This document shows, in pieces, positions 50,380 to 58,347 of a stretch of 64,000 bases of DNA. Origin of the DNA: Acidimicrobiaceae bacterium (GTDB taxonomy: Bacteria > Actinomycetota > Acidimicrobiia > Acidimicrobiales > Aldehydirespiratoraceae); NCBI GenBank assembly GCA_009845995.1, contig VXYK01000037.1, positions 1-64,000 of the forward strand, written 5' to 3'. The notes beneath the pieces are model-generated. The model was not told where the DNA came from and made no database searches. It saw only the letters and a program-made list of their open reading frames with translations. A program made the translations under genes and the position numbers. Each line of letters starts with the position of its first letter. Position 1 is the stretch's first letter.

Positions 50380-52971
50380 TCAAAAGTCGGTGTCGGGATC
50401 ATCGTCATCGGTCTCATCGGTCCCATCGCTATTGGTCCCATAGGTGCCGAATTCAGCGGAGTTCGATCCGTCGGCCCGATGAGTGCTCGAGGATCCCCCA
50501 GTCCGCCGACGCTCTTCGAACTCTTCGTGGCTGATCAGGACATCTCGAGCCTTGGACCCCGTTGACGGTCCAACGACACCCTGTTGCTCCAAGAGATCCA
50601 TGATGCGCCCTGCGCGCGCGAAACCGACCCGCAGCTTGCGTTGCAGCATGGAGGTCGAGCCGAGTTGGGTTTGGACGACCAGTTCCATCGCCGCACTGAG
50701 AAGTTCATCGCCGTCTTCGGTGGTTTCAGCTGGAGTCGCGGTTATCGAGTCGAGCGGCGGCGAATCGGTGATCCCGCTCGCGGTGATCGGCGAAGGGACA
50801 GAACCGGCGGGCGTGTCCGCGTCGCCGGACTCGGCTGCCACGGCCGGGTCCGGTCGCAACTTCTTGGCCTGATCACGCCAGTGGCCCACAATGGCGCGAA
50901 CCTCTGACTCTTCAACCCAACATCCCTGTATTCGATTCAGCGCTGAAGACGAAGTCCCCAGCATCAAAAGGTCACCACCTCCCACCAGGCGCTCCGCTCC
51001 CGCCTGGTCGAGAATGACTCTGGAATCCGTGAGGCTCGATACCGCGAAAGCCCAACGGCTCGGGATGTTGGCCTTGATGACGCCGGTGATGACGTTGACC
51101 GACGGACGTTGCGTGGCGATCACCAGATGGATTCCGACGGCTCTGGCCATCTGCGCTATGCGCGCGATCGACTCCTCCACATCGCGCGCTGCGACCATCA
51201 TCAGATCGGCGAGTTCGTCGACCACTACCAGAACGAACGGCAACCGGCTATAGGTGACCGGTTCGCCATCGTCGTCGAGCACTCCGAGACGAGGCTTCAG
51301 AGTATTGCTGTCGACAGCCTGGTTGTAGCCAGTGATGTCGCGCACACCCACGTCTGCAAGAAGGTCGTAACGACGATCCATCTCGCGCACCGCCCAAGCG
51401 AGGGCATTGGCGGCTTTTCGAGGATCAGTGACCGGCGCGGTGAGCAGATGCGGGATCTTGTCGTACTGCCCCATCTCAACCCGTTTCGGGTCGACGAGGA
51501 TCATTCGCACCTGATCTGGGGTGGAGCGCATGAGGATCGAGGACAGCAACGAGTTCAGGCACGACGATTTGCCAGAACCGGTGGCCCCTGCGATCAGCAC
51601 ATGGGGCATGGTGGCGATGTTCACCACCACGTTGCGGCCGTTTATGTCACGACCAATTGCAACCTCAAGGGGGTGGGAGGCTTGCTTTGCTTCCTTTGAG
51701 GCCAGGATGTCGCCGATCGTGACAATCTCGCGTTTGTTGTTGGGAACCTCCACGCCGATGGCGCGACGCCCCGGGATCGGGGCGAGGATGCGCACATCTG
51801 GCGATGCCATGGCGTAGGCCATGTCCTTGCGCAAACTCTCGAACTTCGTGACCTTCACTCCTTCGCCCAAGGTCAGCACATAACGGGTGACGGTCGGACC
51901 GACGATCGGTTCTAGCAAGGTGGTTTCCACCCCGAACTGGGAGAGAGTGGCCTGTAGCCGCTTGCCGCGCTCGGCCACGTCGATCGTGTCGATCTCTTGT
52001 TTGCGGCTGCGAGACAACAGCGACGTGGGCGGAAGCGTCCAATTGCTCATCTCCAGCGGCAGCTTCTGTTCGGTAACCACCCCCGGTTCGAGTTTGGGTC
52101 TGCGGACCCGTCGCCGTTTCGGTTCTGGTTCAGCTTCGGCTGCTACTTCGTTGACCTCGCCTTGGGGAAGGCCGGCCACCTCGTCTGCATCGACTGAAGA
52201 ATCGCCCCCGCCTGTGTCGTCGGCACCGAGTCCCGGACCATCGACGACAGCACCGAATTCATGGCCATCTGAAACTTCGACCCGCGTTTCTGTGGCTTCG
52301 GGTTTGGACAAGTCGCTGAACAACGCCTGTACCTGCCCCTTCAGCCAATTCAGGGGCGGGCGGACGATCATGAGAAAACCCCGGCCCAGGGCGCCCGCAG
52401 AACTGCCGGTCAACACGATCAGTCCGACAATGCCCAACAAGCCGAGAATCAAGACGCTCCCAGTAACCGCTGCTGCGGCGTGGAGTGCACCGCCGACGCC
52501 CATTCCGAGCACACCGCCGGCTGCTCCCAAATCATCGACCGTGTCGTTGATCCCCGGGCGGTCCGAGCCAACATGGAGAAGCCCACTCAGCGACACGAGC
52601 AGCATGAGCCCGCCAACCGTGACGCGCGCGGGCCATTCGGACTCGCCTTCGCCACCAGTTCCGCGAATCAGAGCAACACCTAGAGCAACCAGACCGAGCG
52701 GAAGAACGAAGCGAATCAGGCCGACGGCCACCGCTAGCCCATCGTCAACGGCAACCCCCACAACACCCGCGGCCCCGAACCACAGACTAGCCGCACTCAA
52801 GAGGCCCAACAGGATTGCTCCTAAACCCCACAGATCGCTTCGATGGCCCGACAACACGCGAAAAACCGAGCGCCGTGAGACGGCCGAGGCCCGCTTATTT
52901 TGACCTGAACGAGCGCGCCTCGAGTCGTTCTTGGAGTTCTTGGAGTTTGTGGAGTTTGCTTTTTCGGCCAC
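50380..52971 (-). CDS. ftsK: DNA translocase FtsK/SpoIIIE
   Basis: Protein of 863 residues. A basic N-terminus is followed by about four membrane helices (roughly residues 45-200), an acidic linker, and the motor. Walker A is AGATGSGKSSCLNSLLSS (about 471-488), and Walker B-like LVVVDELADLMMVAARDVEE is near 583. The C-terminal gamma domain, a winged helix that reads polar DNA sequences, is TSMLQRKLRVGFARAGRIMD. It pumps chromosome DNA through the septum. The tail after the gamma domain is Ser/Gly/Asp-rich. Confidence 0.94.
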   Translation of the reverse strand: MAEKANSTNSKNSKNDSRRARSGQNKRASAVSRRSVFRVLSGHRSDLWGLGAILLGLLSAASLWFGAAGVVGVAVDDGLAVAVGLIRFVLPLGLVALGVALIRGTGGEGESEWPARVTVGGLMLLVSLSGLLHVGSDRPGINDTVDDLGAAGGVLGMGVGGALHAAAAVTGSVLILGLLGIVGLIVLTGSSAGALGRGFLMIVRPPLNWLKGQVQALFSDLSKPEATETRVEVSDGHEFGAVVDGPGLGADDTGGGDSSVDADEVAGLPQGEVNEVAAEAEPEPKRRRVRRPKLEPGVVTEQKLPLEMSNWTLPPTSLLSRSRKQEIDTIDVAERGKRLQATLSQFGVETTLLEPIVGPTVTRYVLTLGEGVKVTKFESLRKDMAYAMASPDVRILAPIPGRRAIGVEVPNNKREIVTIGDILASKEAKQASHPLEVAIGRDINGRNVVVNIATMPHVLIAGATGSGKSSCLNSLLSSILMRSTPDQVRMILVDPKRVEMGQYDKIPHLLTAPVTDPRKAANALAWAVREMDRRYDLLADVGVRDITGYNQAVDSNTLKPRLGVLDDDGEPVTYSRLPFVLVVVDELADLMMVAARDVEESIARIAQMARAVGIHLVIATQRPSVNVITGVIKANIPSRWAFAVSSLTDSRVILDQAGAERLVGGGDLLMLGTSSSALNRIQGCWVEESEVRAIVGHWRDQAKKLRPDPAVAAESGDADTPAGSVPSPITASGITDSPPLDSITATPAETTEDGDELLSAAMELVVQTQLGSTSMLQRKLRVGFARAGRIMDLLEQQGVVGPSTGSKARDVLISHEEFEERRRTGGSSSTHRADGSNSAEFGTYGTNSDGTDETDDDDPDTDF

Positions 52972-53060
52972 GATACCGAAACGCTACCAGCGGGGTAGGT
53001 CAGCCTCATGTACCCCACGGGAGCCCCTTCCCAGGGGAACCTTCACGAGGCTCGCGGAGC

Positions 53061-54722
53061 TCAACCGTCGCGGACCATCGGCACGATCATCGGGCGGCGC
53101 CTGGTCCGCTCCGACACAATGCCGCCGGTTGCTCGCCGCACAATCTGCGAAAGACGACCAAGATCATCGATGTCGTCGCCGAGCGCTTGCATCACGGCCC
53201 GCTGGACTGCGTCGACAACCGCTGTTTCGTGGGCACGCAACGCAGGTTCTTCCACCCAACCACGCGAAACCACATCGGGACCGGCCAACAATTCCCGCCG
53301 CTCTATGTCGACATGCACGATCACGGCCACAAAACCATCGTTTCCCAAGACCCGGCGGTCGCCTAGCACGGCGTTGCCCAGATCGCCGACGGTGCCGTCC
53401 ACATAGAGGTGATCGCCGCCAACCGACCCGAGATACACCAGCCCCGTGTCGGACAGTTCCAACTGATCGCCGTCTTCAGCCAGGACCACATGATCATGGT
53501 CCATCCCCATCTCTCTGGCCAGGTCACGATGCGCCACGAGATGGGCGTATTCGCCGTGCACCGGCACGAAGAACTCGGGCACGGCCACAGAATGCAACGT
53601 CTTGAGTTCGGCTTGTTTGCCATGTCCGCTGGTATGGACATCGACCTGTCCGCTGTGGATGACCTTCGCGCCGAGGCGAGCGAGTCCGTTGCGGACCGAG
53701 GCCACCGCTGTCTCATTTCCGGGAATCGGGTGCGCCGAGAATATGACCGTGTCGTTTTCGTCGAGGGCCAGCCAACGGCTCTCACCCCTAGCCATTTGGG
53801 TGAGCGCCGCTCGAGGCTCGCCTTGGGAGCCGGTGCATACGACACAGACTCGTTGAGGGTCTAGGTCGTCGATCTCTTCGGCGTCTTTGATCGCATAGTC
53901 CGGGATCCGGAGAATCCCTACTTCTCGCGCTAGTTTGACGTTGCGGCGCATCGACAATCCGACCGGCACAACCACCCGGTTGGTGGATATCGCAGCATCT
54001 GCCACCTGCTGCAGTCGATGAATATGGCTTGCGAAAGAAGCGACGATCACACGACGCTCGTCATTGGCGCGCAGCAAACCTGTCAGGACCGCGCCTATTT
54101 CTTTTTCTGAGCGGGATGCGCCCGGGCTGTCGGCGTTGGTCGAATCGGCAAGCATCAGTCGAATACCCGGATTGTGGGCCAGCGCGCCAATCCGCGACAG
54201 GTCTGTACGGCGACCATCGACGGGAGTCAGGTCCAGCTTGAAGTCGCTCGAGTGAAGGATCACCCCTTGTTCAGTGTGGAATGCGGTGATGTTGCCCGAA
54301 GGAATCGAGTGGGTCACGGGTAGGAATTCGCAGTCGAACGGGCCGATCATCATCCGGTCGCCGTCGCTGATTCTGCGCAGATCGGCCCTGCCATTCAAGC
54401 CGGCCTCACGAAGCTTGTGTTCGATCATGCCGAGAGTGAAAACCGACCCGTAGATGGGCAGCGCCATGTGGCGGAGCAGATAGGGCAGCGCGCCGATGTG
54501 ATCTTCGTGGGCGTGTGTGGCAATCACGGCGTCGACTCGATCGGCGTTGTCGATCAGCCATTCGAGGTCGGGCAGTACCGCGTCTACTCCAGGCAGATCA
54601 TCCCCGGCGAACATCTGGCCGCAGTCGAGGACCACAATTCGACCCTCGGTTTCGATCGCCGCGCAGTTCCGGCCGATCTCACCTAGACCACCGAGAAAGG
54701 TGATGCGTACCGGTTCTGCCAT
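53061..54722 (-). CDS. rnj: Ribonuclease J
   Basis: Metallo-beta-lactamase RNase of 553 residues. The zinc-binding signature is ATHAHEDHIGALPYLL (about residues 70-85). The beta-CASP region has VIVASFASHIHRLQQVADAA and TGSQGEPRAALTQMARGES, and the C-terminal part contains VHTSGHGKQAEL and VHGEYAHLVAHRDLA. RNase J has both endonuclease and 5'-3' exonuclease activity and matures rRNA and mRNA. It lies directly downstream of dapA in the same direction, the usual actinobacterial order dapB/dapA-rnj-ftsK. Confidence 0.94.
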   Translation of the reverse strand: MAEPVRITFLGGLGEIGRNCAAIETEGRIVVLDCGQMFAGDDLPGVDAVLPDLEWLIDNADRVDAVIATHAHEDHIGALPYLLRHMALPIYGSVFTLGMIEHKLREAGLNGRADLRRISDGDRMMIGPFDCEFLPVTHSIPSGNITAFHTEQGVILHSSDFKLDLTPVDGRRTDLSRIGALAHNPGIRLMLADSTNADSPGASRSEKEIGAVLTGLLRANDERRVIVASFASHIHRLQQVADAAISTNRVVVPVGLSMRRNVKLAREVGILRIPDYAIKDAEEIDDLDPQRVCVVCTGSQGEPRAALTQMARGESRWLALDENDTVIFSAHPIPGNETAVASVRNGLARLGAKVIHSGQVDVHTSGHGKQAELKTLHSVAVPEFFVPVHGEYAHLVAHRDLAREMGMDHDHVVLAEDGDQLELSDTGLVYLGSVGGDHLYVDGTVGDLGNAVLGDRRVLGNDGFVAVIVHVDIERRELLAGPDVVSRGWVEEPALRAHETAVVDAVQRAVMQALGDDIDDLGRLSQIVRRATGGIVSERTRRRPMIVPMVRDG

Positions 54723-54755
54723 ATCAGGACCGGCCCATATCAGGAACGGCCCATG

Positions 54756-55706
54756 TCAGGAGCGGCCCAGTGCCGAGAGCACCGCCTGGGCCTTTGCTTC
54801 AAGACCCTCAGGTTCAGGCCCCATGGGCAAACGCGTCGGCCCGCCGGGCAGGCCCATGACCCGCAGCATTGCCTTGGTCGGAACGGGGTTGGGAGCGTCG
54901 TCGCCCGTCTCGAACTGATAGGACGGAATCAGTCTGCGGTTGATCGCAGCGGCGGAGACCACGTCACCAGAGAAGAATGCCTCCATCATCTCGGCCACTT
55001 CGGATCCGATCCAGTGAGTAGCCACGCCGATGGTGCCGACCGCGCCGATCGCCAGCAATGCCAGAGTGAGTCCGTCATCACCGCTGTAGACCTCTGTGTC
55101 GTCAGGAGATATCGCGAGCAACCTGGCGGTCTCGGCCGGGTTTGCGGATGCATCCTTGACACCGATGATGTTGGGCACGTCGGCGAACAGCTCCGCCATG
55201 GTTTCGGTGGTTATTTTGCGGCCTGTGCGACCTGGAATGTCGTAGAGCAGGATCGGCAGATCAGTGGACTGCGCACAAGCACGAAAGTGTTCGCTGAGGC
55301 CGGCTTGGCTCGGACGGTTGTAGTACCCCGCTACATGCAAGAGCCCTGCTGCCCCGGCTTGTGTGGCGCGTTCGCTCAACTCCACCGCGGCACGGGTGTC
55401 GTTGCTGCCTGCACCTGCAACCACGGGCTTGTCGATGGCTTGCACCACTGCAGCAATCAGATCGATCTGCTCGTCGTGTGTGAGAGTCGGGCTTTCGCCT
55501 GTGGTGCCCGCTATGACCAGACCGTCGCTGCCGCCTCGCGTGGTGAGGTGACGGGCTAGTTGTTGAGCTCCGTAGAGATCGAGCGATCCGTCGGCGTGAA
55601 ACGGGGTGACCATGGCGGTTAGTACCCGCCCAAAGCGTGCCTGCATCTGGTTAGCCTGCATCTTGTTGGCCTGCATCTGGTTGGCCTGCATCTGGTTGGC
55701 CTGCAT
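54756..55706 (-). CDS. dapA: 4-hydroxy-tetrahydrodipicolinate synthase
   Basis: Lysine-pathway enzyme condensing pyruvate with aspartate semialdehyde, 296-316 residues depending on start. It shows VLTAMVTPFHADGSLDL, GTTGESPTLTHDE, the active-site Tyr in LLYDIPGRTG and the Schiff-base Lys in IGVKDASANPAE. The frame opens with repeated MQANQ units, giving five in-frame ATG codons at 55706, 55691, 55676, 55661 and 55646. The family begins at ARFGRVL, so 55646 is the minimal start and the extra residues are a repeat-born extension. No start has a strong ribosome site. Confidence 0.92.
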   Translation of the reverse strand: MQANQMQANQMQANKMQANQMQARFGRVLTAMVTPFHADGSLDLYGAQQLARHLTTRGGSDGLVIAGTTGESPTLTHDEQIDLIAAVVQAIDKPVVAGAGSNDTRAAVELSERATQAGAAGLLHVAGYYNRPSQAGLSEHFRACAQSTDLPILLYDIPGRTGRKITTETMAELFADVPNIIGVKDASANPAETARLLAISPDDTEVYSGDDGLTLALLAIGAVGTIGVATHWIGSEVAEMMEAFFSGDVVSAAAINRRLIPSYQFETGDDAPNPVPTKAMLRVMGLPGGPTRLPMGPEPEGLEAKAQAVLSALGRS

Positions 55707-55715
55707 CTTGTTAGC
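55641..55715 (-). repeat. 15-bp tandem repeat over the dapA start
   Basis: Five adjacent 15-bp units (plus-strand CTGCATCTGGTTGGC with single-base variants) cover the start region. Each unit brings an in-frame ATG and an AGGC purine stretch on the minus strand. Because the length is a multiple of three, copy-number changes would lengthen or shorten the N-terminus without a frameshift. Confidence 0.9.
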
Positions 55716-55799
55716 CTGCCACGCCGAAACGGTAGTTGGCTGCCAATTCTAATCTTTGTGTCCTGCTGATCTTCGTGCCGTGCGTCTGTTCATGGCGGC

Positions 55800-56600
55800 T
55801 CAGCGCAGCGACTCGCGGTGACGCCTTCGCAAGATCAACCCGTAAACGACGATGGCGCCCGCGGAGAAGAAGAACCACTGGAACGCATAGGAAAGATGCG
55901 GGCCGTCGTCGAGGCTCTCCGGCGGCACCGATATCGGCAGTGATGCGACGCCGGGCTGCTGTTGATCCAACTGTACCCACATGTCTGCTACGACGAGACC
56001 GGTGAGTTCTCTGACCCGGTCAAGATCCAGTCGATTCAGTTCGGTCAGGATGGCAATCTCGTCGCTGCCGATACTTCCGCCGCCGACGCTGCTGAAGGCC
56101 CTGCCGAGGACCACTACCTCGCCCTCTGGGACGCTGAGATCTTGCTCGTGCACCCCGGCGGCCCATAGGCGGGGCACCCAACCGCGACTGATGACCACGA
56201 CCGTTCCATCTGACAATTCCATCGGAGTGACGAGCCAGTTTCCGGGTTCGGTGTCGTAGGTCCGGTTGGCTACCAGAAAGGAATGCTCGTCAAGGTACTG
56301 GCCAACGACGAGCGCTGGGGTGTGGTCCGGCGGCAAGGTCGGCAACGCCAACAACTCTTCGATTTCTTGTGGTTCCGCCTCGAGAACGGCGGAGATTTCG
56401 CCGTTTCGATCCTGTCGTTCTTCGAGACGCCGTATCTGCCAAAACCCCAGGTTGATCATGGTGACGACCATGGTCAGCACAAACAGGTGCGAGAGAATCC
56501 AGCGAACCGAGAACAGCCAGCCCTCCGACGATGCAGGGCGCTTCGCTGCTTGCTTCACTGACTGAGTGGAATTCTCTGGTTCAGAGATCGAGTAAAGCAT
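55800..56600 (-). CDS. SURF1-family cytochrome oxidase assembly protein
   Basis: Protein of 266 residues with one membrane helix near residues 35-52 (HLFVLTMVVTMINLGFWQ) and another close to the C-terminus (FQWFFFSAGAIVVYGLIL). Between them is the periplasmic SURF1 domain, with FWQIRRLEER, VANRTYDTEPGNWLVTPMEL and ISRGWVP. SURF1 helps insert haem a into cytochrome c oxidase. The start overlaps the end of dapB by 20 bases; a later start cannot be excluded. Confidence 0.85.
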   Translation of the reverse strand: MLYSISEPENSTQSVKQAAKRPASSEGWLFSVRWILSHLFVLTMVVTMINLGFWQIRRLEERQDRNGEISAVLEAEPQEIEELLALPTLPPDHTPALVVGQYLDEHSFLVANRTYDTEPGNWLVTPMELSDGTVVVISRGWVPRLWAAGVHEQDLSVPEGEVVVLGRAFSSVGGGSIGSDEIAILTELNRLDLDRVRELTGLVVADMWVQLDQQQPGVASLPISVPPESLDDGPHLSYAFQWFFFSAGAIVVYGLILRRRHRESLR

Positions 56601-57333
56601 CTAGGCCGAGGGTCAGCCCCTCGAATTCGGCTATCCGCTTGCAGCCAAGCAATACGCCGGGCATGAACGACGTGCGATCAATCGTGTCGTGACGTATTGA
56701 CAGGGTTTGCCCGGTCGTGCCCATCAGCACTTCCTGATTGGCGACAACCCCGGTCATTCGGACGGAATGAACTCTCACCCCGCCGGGGCCTTGTCCCCCT
56801 CGCGCCCCTGTTAGAACCTCGTGTTCGGTGGGGTCATCGCCCCATTCAGCCGACGCTGACGCAATCCTGTCGGCAGTGTGAATCGCCGTGCCCGACGGAG
56901 CATCGATTTTGGCGTCGTGGTGATACTCGATCACCTCGGCCGTTGAGAAATGGGGAGCTGCCAGTTCCGCGAAACGCATCATCAGCACCGCGCCGATGGC
57001 GAAGTTGGGCGCAATCAAGCAGTTGCTCTCGGTGAAGACGTCAGCGAACTGTGCCAAGTCCTCGTCGCTGAACCCAGTGGTGCCTACCACGGCGTGGATT
57101 CCGTTGGCGGCTAGGAACCGGAGCGTTTCGCGGGCTGCCGAAGCGACCGTGAAATCAACTACCACTTCGCATTGTCTCTCGAGCAGCACCTCAAGGAGAT
57201 CATTTGGCGGGTTTGTTGGCCGGGTTATTATGTCGATCGCCGCCACGAGCTCAAGTGCCGGGTCGTCTTTCACCGCTCTGCAGACTTCCTGGCCCATCCG
57301 CCCCTCGGCACCGACGACTCCTACACGCGTCAT
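56581..57333 (-). CDS. dapB: 4-hydroxy-tetrahydrodipicolinate reductase
   Basis: NAD(P)H reductase of 250 residues, normal length. The nucleotide loop is VGVVGAEGRMGQEVCRAV (residues 4-21), GTTGFSDEDL follows, and the signature EYHHDAKIDAPSGTAIHTAD holds the catalytic His and Lys. It makes tetrahydrodipicolinate for lysine and peptidoglycan. It follows the rhomboid-like gene by 7 bases. dapB and dapA are here separated by the SURF1 gene, a less common arrangement. Confidence 0.93.
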   Translation of the reverse strand: MTRVGVVGAEGRMGQEVCRAVKDDPALELVAAIDIITRPTNPPNDLLEVLLERQCEVVVDFTVASAARETLRFLAANGIHAVVGTTGFSDEDLAQFADVFTESNCLIAPNFAIGAVLMMRFAELAAPHFSTAEVIEYHHDAKIDAPSGTAIHTADRIASASAEWGDDPTEHEVLTGARGGQGPGGVRVHSVRMTGVVANQEVLMGTTGQTLSIRHDTIDRTSFMPGVLLGCKRIAEFEGLTLGLDALLDL

Positions 57334-57340
57334 CGCCGAT

Positions 57341-58258
57341 TCAGCCTCGGTCTCGTTTGTCGCGCAGACGCTTGGAGAGGTCTTCGAGGGAACGGCGTTC
57401 GGCCTCAGTCAAGCTCTCCATGCCGTGCTCACCCATCTTGTCCAACAGCGCATCGATTCTGGCTTGGGCGGCAATATCTGCTGGTGCCGGTGGTGGCGGC
57501 GGTGGCGGAACTGATGTGAGGTGAGTGCTGCGTTGGCGGGGCTGGGGGCGTCTGCGTTGCCGGGTTGGCGGGCGACGGTAGGGATCGCCTCCAAGCTTGG
57601 CCGGCAGTGGGAACTTGGGTATCCACTCGTGTTGTTCGGCGTGCCCCAGAGCCCGCAACAGCAGGGGCGACAAGAAGGCCATCGTCACCGTGAGGATCAA
57701 GTCGTATTCGCCTCGAGCGCTGATCGCTTGGAGCATTGCCATCCCGACGATGATCCCCGCTAGTCCCCAGGCTGGGATTCCGGGCCAGAAGCGGATGCTT
57801 GAGTAGTGCGTTGCGAACGCAACCAGAACCCCTAGTTCAACGTAGCGAAGCCCGTAGGCGACGCCGTAGACGTCGGCGAACTCCAACGCCGTCATGATCA
57901 ACGCCGGCACAACCGTGAGGAGCAACAGAAAGAACGTGAAGCGCAGACGGCCCATGAGCACTTCCAGTTGCGACCCCAACATCCAGAACACTGCAATCAA
58001 CAGCAGCGACCACAGGTCTGGGTCCGTCGGCAGCGGCCAGGTTACGAGCCTCCAGATCTCACCCTCGCCCACGGACCCGATCCGCGACCCTGAGATGAGT
58101 ACGAGTTTCTTGGTGATTGGCTGGTCAAAGCCCTCGAACGCCCACACGAACATGTAGGCCACGCTCATCGCCGAAACAATGATGGTGGTGGTAACGGCGA
58201 GCTGACCGACACGGAACCACGGATCGTCGCTCTCGCCGAAGTTGCGAAACGGCTGCAT
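57341..58258 (-). CDS. Rhomboid-like membrane protein, probably inactive
   Basis: Protein of 305 residues with six hydrophobic helices in the first 210 residues, arranged as in rhomboids (EGEIWRLVTWPLP, then FWMLGSQLEVLMGRLRF). The catalytic GxSG and paired His of active rhomboid proteases are not visible; YGLRYVELGVLVAFATHYS stands at the expected place. The C-terminal tail is Pro/Arg-rich with a polyproline run, ending in a helix (IDALLDKMGEHGMESLTEAE) often found after actinobacterial rhomboid-like domains. It is probably a non-proteolytic chaperone or scaffold. Confidence 0.75.
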   Translation of the reverse strand: MQPFRNFGESDDPWFRVGQLAVTTTIIVSAMSVAYMFVWAFEGFDQPITKKLVLISGSRIGSVGEGEIWRLVTWPLPTDPDLWSLLLIAVFWMLGSQLEVLMGRLRFTFFLLLLTVVPALIMTALEFADVYGVAYGLRYVELGVLVAFATHYSSIRFWPGIPAWGLAGIIVGMAMLQAISARGEYDLILTVTMAFLSPLLLRALGHAEQHEWIPKFPLPAKLGGDPYRRPPTRQRRRPQPRQRSTHLTSVPPPPPPPAPADIAAQARIDALLDKMGEHGMESLTEAERRSLEDLSKRLRDKRDRG

Positions 58259-58347
58259 ACCTCTACAACAGTACAGCCGCCGATGGCCGTGGGTGCATCA
58301 CCTTGGGTTCATCCACCGCGCGCTCATCACCTTGTGTTGATCGGGGG

